Shown here: positions 46,385 through 59,990 of the stretch, in pieces
How the letters are laid out: each line of letters opens with the position of its first letter
Position numbering within the stretch: the stretch's first letter is position 1
DNA from: Megachile rotundata
Taxonomy: Eukaryota; Arthropoda; Insecta; Hymenoptera; Megachilidae
NCBI RefSeq assembly: GCF_050947335.1
Contig: NW_027474074.1
Coordinates: 1-64,000 of the forward strand
DNA: 64,000 nucleotides
Direction of reading: 5' to 3'
Notes under the pieces: generated by a model
Seen by the model: the letters and a program-made list of their open reading frames with translations, nothing else
What the model was told of the DNA's origin: nothing
Database searches by the model: none
Program-made: the position numbers and the translations under genes

Positions 46385-48896
46385 CGCAATCACAATCACG
46401 CAATCACAATCACGCAATCACAATCACACAAGCACACAATCACACAATCACACAAGCACACAATCACTCAATCACACAATCACACAATCACACAATCACA
46501 CAATCACACAATCACACAATCACACAATCACACAATCACACAATCACACAATCACACAATCGCACAATCACACAATCGCACAATCGCACAATCACACAAT
46601 CACACAGTCACACAATCACACAATCACACAATCACTCAATCACACAATCACACAATCACACACTCACACAATCACACAGTTACAATCACACAATCGCACA
46701 ATTACACAATCACACAATCACACAATCACACAATCACACAACCACACAATCACACAATCACACAATCACACAATCACACAATCACACAATCACACAATCA
46801 CACAATCACACAATCACCTAATCACACAATCACACAATCTCACAACCACACGATCACACAAGCACACCATCACTCAATCACACAATCACACAATCACACA
46901 CTCACACAATCACACAATCACACAATCACACAATCACACAAGCACACAAGCACACAATCACTCAATCACACAATCACACACTCACACAATCACACAATCA
47001 CACAGTCACACAATCACACAATCACACAGTCACACAATCACACAATCACACAATCACACAATCACACAATCACACATTCACACAATCACACAATCACTCA
47101 ATCACACAATCACACCATCACACAATCACACAATCACACAATCACACAATCACACGATCACACGATCACACGATCACACAATCACACGATCACACAATCA
47201 CACATTCACACAATCACACAATCACTCCATCACACAATCACACAATCACACAATCACACAATCACGCAATCACAATCACGCAATCAGAATCACGCAGTCA
47301 CACATTCACGGTCACACTATCACGGTCACACAATCACGGTCACACAATCACGGCCACACAATCACGGTCACACAACCACACAATCACACAATCACACAAT
47401 CACACGATCACACAATCACACAATCACACAATCACACATGCACACACTCACTCAATCACACAATCACACACTCACACAATCACACAATCACACAATCACA
47501 CAATCACACAATCACACAATCACACAATCACACAATCACACAATCACACAATCACACAATCACACAATCACACAATCACACAATCACACAATCACACAAT
47601 CACACGATCACACGATCACACGATCACACGATCACACAATCACACGATCACGCAATCACACATTCACACAATCACACAATCACACCATCACACAATCACA
47701 CAATCACACAATCACGCAATCACAATCACGCAATCGCAATCACGCAATCGCAATCACGCAATCACAATCACGCAATCACACATTCACGGTCACACTAACA
47801 CGATCTCACAATCACGATCACACAATCACCGTCACACAATCACGGTCACACAACCACACAATCACACAATCACACAATCACACAATCACACAATCACACA
47901 ATCACACAATCACACAACCACACAACCACACAATCATACAAGCACACAATCACTCAATCAGACAATCACACACTCACACAATCACACAGTCACAAACACA
48001 CAATCACACAATCACACACACACACAATCACACAATCACACAACCACACAATCACCCAATCACACAATCACACAATCACTCAATCACACAATCACACACT
48101 CACACAATCACACAATCACAATCACACAATCACAATCACACAATCACAATCACACAATCACAATCACACAATCACAATCACATAATCACAATCGCACAAT
48201 CACAATCGCACAATCACAATCGCACAATCACAATCACACAATCACAATCACACAATCACAATCACACAATCACAATCACACAATCACAATCACACAATCA
48301 CAATCACACAATCACAATCACACAATCACAATCACACAATCACAATCACACAATCACAATCACACAATCACAATCACACAATCACAATCACACAATCACA
48401 ATCACACAATCACAATCACACAATCACAATCACACAATCACAATCACACAATCACACAATCACACAAGCACACAATCACACAATCTCACAATTACATAAT
48501 CACACAATCACACAATCACACAATCACAATCGCACAATCACAATTACACAATCACACAATCACACACACACACAATCACACAATCACACAACCACACAAT
48601 CACCCAATCACACAATCACACAATCACTCAATCACACAATCACACACTCACACAATCACACAATCACAATCACACAATCACAATCACACAATCAAAATCA
48701 CACAATCACAATCACATAATCACAATCACACAATCACAATCGCACAATCACAATCGCACAATCACAATCACACAATCACAATCACACAATCACAATCACA
48801 CAATCACAATCACACAATCACAATCACACAATCACAATCACACAATCACAATCACACAATCACAATCACACAATCACAATCACACAATCACAATCA
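46385..48896. repeat. 2.51-kb tandem module, copy 2
   Basis: Same start (cacgc trio, agcac pair, D, C from 47153, ATG 47438, B from 47603) at +3,664 to +3,666 bp. It has one T landmark (48485) instead of three, so two T modules are absent. Its ATG block lacks cctaatc before the ATG and reads catgcacacactc. Its B block has four cgatc units rather than three. A gacaatc at about 47961 and atcaaaatc at about 48693 are unique to it. Confidence 0.87.
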
Positions 48897-50390
48897 CGCA
48901 ATCACAATCACGCAATCACAATCACGCAATCACAATCACACAATCACACAAGCACACAATCACACAATCACACAAGCACACAATCACTCAATCACACAAT
49001 CACACAATCACACAATCACACAATCACACAATCACACAATCACACAATCACACAATCACACAATCACACAATCGCACAATCACACAATCGCACAATCACA
49101 CAATCACACAGTCACACAATCACACAATCACACAATCACTCAATCACACAATCACACAATCACACACTCACACAATCACACAGTTACAATCACACAATCG
49201 CACAATTACACAATCACACAATCACACAATCACACAACCACACAATCACACAATCACACAATCACACAATCACACAATCACACAATCACACAATCACACA
49301 ATCACACAATCACACAATCACCTAATCACACAATCACACAATCTCACAACCACACGATCACACAAGCACACCATCACTCAATCACACAATCACACAATCA
49401 CACTCTCACACAATCACACAATCACACAATCACACAATCACACAAGCACACAAGCACACAATCACTCAATCACACAATCACACACTCACACAATCACACA
49501 ATCACACAGTCACACAATCACACAATCACACAGTCACACAATCACACAATCACACAATCACACAATCACACAATCACACATTCACACAATCACACAATCA
49601 CTCAATCACACAATCACACCATCACACAATCACACAATCACACAATCACACAATCACACAATCACACGATCACACGATCACACGATCACACAATCACACG
49701 ATCACACAATCACACATTCACACAATCACACAATCACTCCATCACACAATCACACAATCACACAATCACACAATCACGCAATCACAATCACGCAATCAGA
49801 ATCACGCAGTCACACATTCACGGTCACACTATCGCGGTCACACAATCACGGTCACACAATCACGGTCACACAATCACGGTCACACAACCACACAATCACA
49901 CAATCACACAATCACACGATCACACAATCACACAATCACACAATCACCTAATCACACAATCACACATGCACACAATCACTCAATCACACAATCACACACT
50001 CACACAATCACACAATCACACAATCACACAATCACACAATCACACAATCACACAATCACACAATCACACAATCACACAATCACACAATCACACAATCACA
50101 CAATCACACAATCACACAATCACACAATCACACAATCACACAATCACACAATCACACAATCACACAATCACACAATCACACAATCACACGATCACACGAT
50201 CACACGATCACACGATCACACAATCACACGATCACGCAATCACACATTCACACAATCACACAATCACATCATCACACAATCACACAATCACACAATCACA
50301 CAATCACGCAATCACACATTCACGGTCACACTAACACGATCTCACAATCACGATCACACAATCACCGTCACACAATCACGGACACACAAC
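48897..50390. repeat. Tandem module copy 3 with truncated B block
   Basis: cacgc trio, agcac pair, D (cctaatc 49321, with a unique cactctcac near 49404), C (from 49666, cggtcac in place of cggccac), ATG 49966 after which the plain 8-mer run is the longest of the ATG blocks, then a B block (50187-50390) missing the entire cgcaatcgcaat section and ending cggacac. It is the last of the three and the first to carry right-side subfamily markers. Confidence 0.86.
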
Positions 50391-51032
50391 CACACAATCA
50401 CACAATCACACAATCACACAATCACACAATCACACAATCACACAATCACACAATCACACAATCACACTATCACACAATCACACAATCACACAATCACACA
50501 ATCACACAATCACAATCACACAATCACAATCACACAATCACACAAGCACACAATCACACAATCTCACAATCACAAAATCACACAATCACACAATCACCTA
50601 ATCACACAATCACACAACCACACAATCACACAAGCACACAATCACTCAATCACACAATCACACACTTACTCAATCACACAATCACACAATCGCAAAATCA
50701 CACAATCACACAATCACACGATCACACGATCACACGATCACACAATCACACGATCACGCAATCACACATCCACACAATCAAACAATCACACCATCACACC
50801 ATCACACAATCACACAATCACACAATCACGCAATCACAGTCACGCAATCGCAATCACACAATCACAATCACGCAATCACACATTCACGGTCACACTAACA
50901 CGATCACACAATCACGATCACACAATCACGGTCACACAATCACGGTCACACAACCACACAATCACACAACCACACAATCACACAAGCACACAATCACTCA
51001 ATCACACAATCACACACTCACACAATCACACA
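50391..51032. repeat. Diverged T-like, B-like and E-like section
   Basis: After plain 8-mers with a cactatc unit come two 14-mers, agcac, then ctcacaatcacaaaatc (50573), a diverged T, and cacttactc and cgcaaaatc units found nowhere left of 50 kb. A B-like block at 50717-50953 has catccac, atcaaac, a second caccatc and cgatcacac in place of cgatctcac. An agcac, cactcaatc, cagtc tail leads into the long array. The same series recurs at +5,500 bp (56217 on). Confidence 0.86.
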
Positions 51033-54000
51033 GTCACAATCACACAATCACAATCACACAATCACAATCACACAATCACAATCCCACAATCACAATCACA
51101 CAATCACAATCACACAATCACAATCACACAATCACAATCACACAATCACAATCACACAATCACAATCACACAATCACAATCACACAATCACAATCACACA
51201 ATCACAATCACACAATCACAATCACACAATCACAATCACACAATCACAATCACACAATCACAATCACACAATCACAATCACACAATCACAATCACACAAT
51301 CACAATCACACAATCACAATCACACAATCACAATCACACAATCACAATCACACAATCACAATCACACAATCACAATCACACAATCACAATCACACAATCA
51401 CAATCACACAATCACAATCACACAATCACAATCACACAATCACAATCACACAATCACAATCACACAATCACAATCACACAATCACAATCACACAATCACA
51501 ATCACACAATCACAATCACACAATCACAATCACACAATCACAATCACACAATCACAATCACACAATCACAATCACACAATCACAATCACACAATCACAAT
51601 CACACAATCACAATCACACAATCACAATCACACAATCACAATCACACAATCACAATCACACAATCACAATCACACAATCACAATCACACAATCACAATCA
51701 CACAATCACAATCACACAATCACAATCACACAATCACAATCACACAATCACAATCACACAATCACAATCACACAATCACAATCACACAATCACAATCACA
51801 CAATCACAATCACACAATCACAATCACACAATCACAATCACACAATCACAATCACACAATCACAATCACACAATCACAATCACACAATCACAATCACACA
51901 ATCACAATCACACAATCACAATCACACAATCACAATCACACAATCACAATCACACAATCACAATCACACAATCACAATCACACAATCACAATCACACAAT
52001 CACAATCACACAATCACAATCACACAATCACAATCACACAATCACAATCACACAATCACAATCACACAATCACAATCACACAATCACAATCACACAATCA
52101 CAATCACACAATCACAATCACACAATCACAATCACACAATCACAATCACACAATCACAATCACACAATCACAATCACACAATCACAATCACACAATCACA
52201 ATCACACAATCACAATCACACAATCACAATCACACAATCACAATCACACAATCACAATCACACAATCACAATCACACAATCACAATCACACAATCACAAT
52301 CACACAATCACAATCACACAATCACAATCACACAATCACAATCACACAATCACAATCACACAATCACAATCACACAATCACAATCACACAATCACAATCA
52401 CACAATCACAATCACACAATCACAATCACACAATCACAATCACACAATCACAATCACACAATCACAATCACACAATCACAATCACACAATCACAATCACA
52501 CAATCACAATCACACAATCACAATCACACAATCACAATCACACAATCACAATCACACAATCACAATCACACAATCACAATCACACAATCACAATCACACA
52601 ATCACAATCACACAATCACAATCACACAATCACAATCACACAATCACAATCACACAATCACAATCACACAATCACAATCACACAATCACAATCACACAAT
52701 CACAATCACACAATCACAATCACACAATCACAATCACACAATCACAATCACACAATCACAATCACACAATCACAATCACACAATCACAATCACACAATCA
52801 CAATCACACAATCACAATCACACAATCACAATCACACAATCACAATCACACAATCACAATCACACAATCACAATCACACAATCACAATCACACAATCACA
52901 ATCACACAATCACAATCACACAATCACAATCACACAATCACAATCACACAATCACAATCACACAATCACAATCACACAATCACAATCACACAATCACAAT
53001 CACACAATCACAATCACACAATCACAATCACACAATCACAATCACACAATCACAATCACACAATCACAATCACACAATCACAATCACACAATCACAATCA
53101 CACAATCACAATCACACAATCACAATCACACAATCACAATCACACAATCACAATCACACAATCACAATCACACAATCACAATCACACAATCACAATCACA
53201 CAATCACAATCACACAATCACAATCACACAATCACAATCACACAATCACAATCACACAATCACAATCACACAATCACAATCACACAATCACAATCACACA
53301 ATCACAATCACACAATCACAATCACACAATCACAATCACACAATCACAATCACACAATCACAATCACACAATCACAATCACACAATCACAATCACACAAT
53401 CACAATCACACAATCACAATCACACAATCACAATCACACAATCACAATCACACAATCACAATCACACAATCACAATCACACAATCACAATCACACAATCA
53501 CAATCACACAATCACAATCACACAATCACAATCACACAATCACAATCACACAATCACAATCACACAATCACAATCACACAATCACAATCACACAATCACA
53601 ATCACACAATCACAATCACACAATCACAATCACACAATCACAATCACACAATCACAATCACACAATCACAATCACACAATCACAATCACACAATCACAAT
53701 CACACAATCACAATCACACAATCACAATCACACAATCACAATCACACAATCACAATCACACAATCACAATCACACAATCACAATCACACAATCACAATCA
53801 CACAATCACAATCACACAATCACAATCACACAATCACAATCACACAATCACAATCACACAATCACAATCACACAATCACAATCACACAATCACAATCACA
53901 CAATCACAATCACACAATCACAATCACACAATCACAATCACACAATCACAATCACACAATCACAATCACACAATCACAATCACACAATCACAATCACACA

Positions 54001-54532
54001 ATCACAATCACACAATCACAATCACACAATCACAATCACACAATCACAATCACACAATCACAATCACACAATCACAATCACACAATCACAATCACACAAT
54101 CACAATCACACAATCACAATCACACAATCACAATCACACAATCACAATCACACAATCACAATCACACAATCACAATCACACAATCACAATCACACAATCA
54201 CAATCACACAATCACAATCACACAATCACAATCACACAATCACAATCACACAATCACAATCACACAATCACAATCACACAATCACAATCACACAATCACA
54301 ATCACACAATCACAATCACACAATCACAATCACACAATCACAATCACACAATCACAATCACACAATCACAATCACACAATCACAATCACACAATCACAAT
54401 CACACAATCACAATCACACAATCACAATCACACAATCACAATCACACAATCACAATCACACAATCACAATCACACAATCACAATCACACAATCACAATCA
54501 CACAATCACAATCACACAATCACAATCACACA
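51033..54532. repeat. Longest 14-bp array, 250 units
   Basis: 3,500 bp, exactly 250 units counting the edge unit that starts gtcac. The phase repeats every 420 bp (30 units) without slip from 51121 to 54481. The only internal variant I see is atcccac at about 51083. It is the most homogeneous stretch in the window, free of atcgcac, cacgc and cataatc, which suggests recent expansion. Its partner at 56533 has only 81 units. Confidence 0.95.
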
Positions 54533-54540
54533 ATCACACA

Positions 54541-54620
54541 AGCACACAATCACACAAGCACACAATCACACAAGCACACAATCACACAAGCACACAATCA
54601 CACAAGCACACAATCACACA
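54541..54620. repeat. 16-bp tandem repeat, 5 units
   Basis: Five exact units of agcacacaatcacaca (agcac at 54541, 54557, 54573, 54589 and 54605) directly follow the 250-unit array. Elsewhere agcac units occur singly or in pairs, so this dimeric 16-bp expansion is unique in the window. Confidence 0.93.
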
Positions 54621-55810
54621 ATCGCACAATCACACAATCACACAATCACACACTCACACAATCACACAGTTACAATCACACAATCGCACAATTACACAAT
54701 CACACAATCACACAATCACACAACCACACAATCACACAATCTCACAATCACACAATCACACAATCACACAATCACACAATCACACAATCACACAATCACA
54801 CAATCACCTAATCACACAATCACACAATCTCACAACCACACAATCACACAAGCACACAATCACTCAATCACACAATCACACAATCACACAATCACACAAT
54901 CACACAATCACACAAGCACACAAGCACACAATCACTCAATCACACAATCACACACTCACACAATCACACAATCACACAGTCACACAATCACACAATCACA
55001 CAGTCACACAATCACACAATCACACAATCACACAATCACACAATCACACATTCACACAATCACACAATCACTCAATCACACAATCACATCATCACACAAT
55101 CACACAATCACACAATCACACAATCACACAATCACACGATCACACGATCACACGATCACACAATCACACGATCACACAATCACACATTCACACAATCACA
55201 TAATCACTCCATCACACAATCACACAATCACACAATCACACAATCACGCAATCACAATCACGCAATCAGAATCACGCAGTCACACATTCACGGTCACACT
55301 ATCACGGTCACACAATCACGGTCACACAATCACGGTCACACAATCACGGTCACACAACCACACAATCACACAATCACACAATCACACGATCACACAATCA
55401 CACAATCACACAATCACCTAATCACACAATCACACATGCACACAATCACTCAATCACACAATCACACACTCACACAATCACACAATCACACAATCACACA
55501 ATCACACAATCACACAATCACACAATCACACAATCACACAATCACACAATCACACAATCACACAATCACACAATCACACACTCACACAATCACACAATCA
55601 CACAATCACACAATCACACAATCACACAATCACACAGTCACACAATCACACAATCACACAGTCACACAATCACACAATCACACAATCACACAATCACACA
55701 ATCACACAATCACACATTCACACAATCACACAATCACTCAATCACACAATCACACCATCACACAATCACACAATCACACAATCACACAATCACACAATTA
55801 CACAATCACA
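54621..55810. repeat. D-C-ATG superblock without B (superblock 8)
   Basis: D block (cctaatc 54807) in a reduced form: ccacacaatc in place of ccacacgatc, agcacacaatc in place of agcacaccatc, and no cacactcac. A C block follows (55136-55359, cggtcac subtype, cataatc before ctccatc), then ATG 55436. The 8-mer run after the ATG carries cactcac, two cagtc, cattcac, cactcaatc and caccatc, which are D-type units, instead of continuing into B. This indicates a crossover from an ATG block into a D block. Confidence 0.85.
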
Positions 55811-56532
55811 CTATCACACAATCACACAATCACACAATCACACAATCACACAATCACAATCACACAATCACAATCACACAATCACACAAGCACACAATCA
55901 CACAATCTCACAATCACAAAATCACACAATCACACAATCACACAATCACACAATCACAATCGCACAATCACAATTACACAATCACACAATCACACAATCA
56001 CACAATCACACAATCACACAATCACACAATCACACAATCACACAATCACACAAGCACACAATCACACAATCACACAATCACACAATCACACAATCACCTA
56101 ATCACACAATCACACAACCACACAATCACACAAGCACACAATCACTCAATCACACAATCACACATTTACTCAATCACACAATCACACAATCGCAAAATCA
56201 CACAATCACACAATCACACGATCACACGATCACACGATCACACAATCACACGATCACGCAATCACACATCCACACAATCACACAATCACACCATCACACC
56301 ATCACACAATCACACAATCACACAATCACGCAATCACAATCACGCAATCGCAATCACACAGTCACAATCACGCAATCACACATTCACGGTCACACTAACA
56401 CGATCACACAATCACGATCACAGAATCACGGTCACACAATCACGGTCACACAACCACACAATCACACAACCACACAATCACACAAGCACACAATCACTCA
56501 ATCACACAATCACACACTCACACAATCACACA
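55811..56532. repeat. Diverged T-like, B-like and E-like section, second copy
   Basis: Counterpart of 50391-51032: ctcacaatcacaaaatc at 55917, catttactc and cgcaaaatc (56191), B-like block 56217-56453, cagtc edge at 56533. It contains about 156 bp more than the first copy after the T-like unit, namely an atcgcac/aattacac section and plain 8-mers. A cagaatc and a cagtc variant inside the B-like block are specific to it. Confidence 0.86.
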
Positions 56533-57666
56533 GTCACAATCACACAATCACAATCACACAATCACAATCACACAATCACAATCACACAATCACAATCACA
56601 CAATCACAATCACACAATCACAATCACACAATCACAATCACACAATCACAATCACACAATCACAATCACACAATCACAATCACACAATCACAATCACACA
56701 ATCACAATCACACAATCACAATCACACAATCACAATCACACAATCACAATCACACAATCACAATCACACAATCACAATCACACAATCACAATCACACAAT
56801 CACAATCACACAATCACAATCACACAATCACAATCACACAATCACAATCACACAATCACAATCACACAATCACAATCACACAATCACAATCACACAATCA
56901 CAATCACACAATCACAATCACACAATCACAATCACACAATCACAATCACACAATCACAATCACACAATCACAATCACACAATCACAATCACACAATCACA
57001 ATCACACAATCACAATCACACAATCACAATCACACAATCACAATCACACAATCACAATCACACAATCACAATCACACAATCACAATCACACAATCACAAT
57101 CACACAATCACAATCACACAATCACAATCACACAATCACAATCACACAATCACAATCACACAATCACAATCACACAATCACAATCACACAATCACAATCA
57201 CACAATCACAATCACACAATCACAATCACACAATCACAATCACACAATCACAATCACACAATCACAATCACACAATCACAATCACACAATCACAATCACA
57301 CAATCACAATCACACAATCACAATCACACAATCACAATCACACAATCACAATCACACAATCACAATCACACAATCACAATCACACAATCACAATCACACA
57401 ATCACAATCACACAATCACAATCACACAATCACAATCACACAATCACAATCACACAATCACAATCACACAATCACAATCACACAATCACAATCACACAAT
57501 CACAATCACACAATCACAATCACACAATCACAATCACACAATCACAATCACACAATCACAATCACACAATCACAATCACACAATCACAATCACACAATCA
57601 CAATCACACAATCACAATCACACAATCACAATCACACAATCACAATCACACAATCACAATCACACA
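56533..57666. repeat. 14-bp array, 81 units
   Basis: 1,134 bp, exactly 81 units, starting with the same gtcac edge unit as the array at 51033 and appearing free of internal variants. It ends at agcatacaaacac, a T-like marker used only in this right-hand region (57676 and about 61636). Confidence 0.94.
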
Positions 57667-58880
57667 ATCACACAAGCATACAAACACACAATCTCACAAT
57701 CACACAATCACACAATCACACAATCACACAATCACAATCGCACAATCACAATTACACAATCACACAATCACACAATCACACAATCACACAATCACACAAT
57801 CACACAATCACACAATCACACAATCACACAATCACACAATCACACAATCACACAATCACACAATCACACAATCACACAATCACACAGTCACACAATCACA
57901 CAATCACACAATCACACAATCACACAATCACACATTCACACAATCACACAATCACTCAATCACACAATCACACCATCACACAATCACACAATCACACAAT
58001 CACACAATCACACAATCACACGATCACACGATCACACGATCACACAATCACACGATCACACAATCACACATTCACACAATCACACAATCACTCCATCACA
58101 CAATCACACAATCACGCAATCACACAATCACGCAATCACAATCACACAATCACTCCATCACACAATCACACAATCACGCAATCACACAATCACGCAATCA
58201 CAATCACGCAATCAGAATCACGCAGTCACACATTCACGGTCACACTATCACGGTCACACAATCACGGTCACACAATCACGGTCACACAATCACGGTCACA
58301 CAATCACGGTCACACAACCACACAATCACACAATCACACAATCACACGATCACACAATCACACAATCACACAATCACTTAATCACACAATCACACATGCA
58401 CACAATCACTCAATCACACAATCACACACTCACACAATCACACAATCACACAATCACACAATCACACAATCACACAATCACACAATCACACAATCACACA
58501 ATCACACAATCACACGATCACACAATCACACAATCACACAATCACCTAATCACACAATCACACATGCACACAATCACTCAATCACACAATCACACACTCA
58601 CACAATCACACAATCACACAATCACACAATCACACAATCACACAATCACACAATCACACAATCACACAATCACACAATCACACAATCACACATTCACACA
58701 ATCACACAATCACACCATCACACAATCACACAATCACACAATCACACATTCACACAATCACACAATCACACCATCACACAATCACACAATCACACAATCA
58801 CACAATCACGCAATCACAATCACGCAATCGCAATCACGCAATCACACATTCACGGTCACACTAACACGATCTCACAATCA
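57667..58880. repeat. Diverged T, C block and doubled ATG block (superblock 9)
   Basis: agcatacaaacac and ctcacaatcac are followed by atcgcac/aattacac, a long plain 8-mer run, cagtc, cattcac, caccatc, and a C block from 58019. In the C block a 62-bp piece is tandemly duplicated (ctccatc at 58091 and 58153) and there is one more cggtcac unit than elsewhere. The ATG block is also duplicated: ATG at 58396 and 58564, 168 bp apart, with catttaatc-like cacttaatc before the first and cctaatc before the second. A shortened B tail (cattcacggtcacactaacac near 58850) closes it. Confidence 0.85.
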
Positions 58881-59280
58881 CAATCACACAATCACAATCA
58901 CACAATCACACAAGCACACAAACACACAATCTCACAATCACACAATCACACAATCACACAATCACACAATCACACACTCACCTAATCACACAATCACACA
59001 ATCACACAATCACACAATCACACAATCACACAATCACACAATCACACCATCACACAATCACACAATCACACAATCACACAATCACGCAATCACAATCACG
59101 CAATCGCAATCACGCAATCACAATCACGCAATCACACATTCACGGTCACACTAACACGATCTCACAATCACAATCACACAATCACAATCACACAATCACA
59201 CAAGCACACAAACACACAATCTCACAATCACACAATCACACAATCACACAATCACACAATCACACACTCACCTAATCACA
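58800..59280. repeat. 290-bp local tandem duplication
   Basis: The series caatcacgc, atcgcaatc, cattcacggtcac, cactaacacgatctcac, agcacacaaacac, ctcacaatc, cacactcacctaatc occurs twice. The ctcacaatc following aaacac is at 58931 and 59221. The second copy has one more cacaatcacgc 14-mer in its B remnant. Confidence 0.87.
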
Positions 59281-59990
59281 CAATCACACAATCACACAAT
59301 CACACAATCACACAATCACACAATCACACAATCACACAATCACGGTCACACAATCACACATTCACACAATCACACAATCACTCAATCACACAATCACACA
59401 ATCACACAATCACACAATCACACAATCACACAATCACACAATCACACAATCACACAACAACACAACCACACAATCATACAAGCGCACAATCACTCAATCA
59501 CACAATCACACACTCACACAATCACACAGTCACAATCACACAATCACACAATCACACAGTCACAATCACACAATCACACAATCCCACAATCACACAATCA
59601 CACAATCACACAATCACACAATCACACAATCACACAATCACACAATCACACAATCACACAATCACACAATCACACAATCACACAATCACACAATCACACA
59701 ATCACACAATCACACAATCATATAATCACACAATCACACAATCACACAATCACAATCGCACAATCACAATTACACAATCACACAATCACACAATCACACA
59801 ATCACACAATCACACAATCACACAGTCACACAATCACACAATCACACAATCACACAATCACACAATCACACAATCACAATCGCACAATCACAATCACACA
59901 ATCACAATCACACAATCACACAAGCACACAATCGCACACTCACACAATCACACAGTCACAATCACACAATCATAATCACACAATCACACA

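Noticed and set aside
47438..48499. 353-codon open frame from the altered ATG block
   Set aside because: Same artefact; it ends at the cataatc of the T landmark.
51033..54532. Telomeric repeat
   Set aside because: The minus strand is TG-rich (TGTGTGAT) but lacks the GG or GGG runs of known telomere repeats, and the array carries higher-order duplications instead of ending at a chromosome tip.
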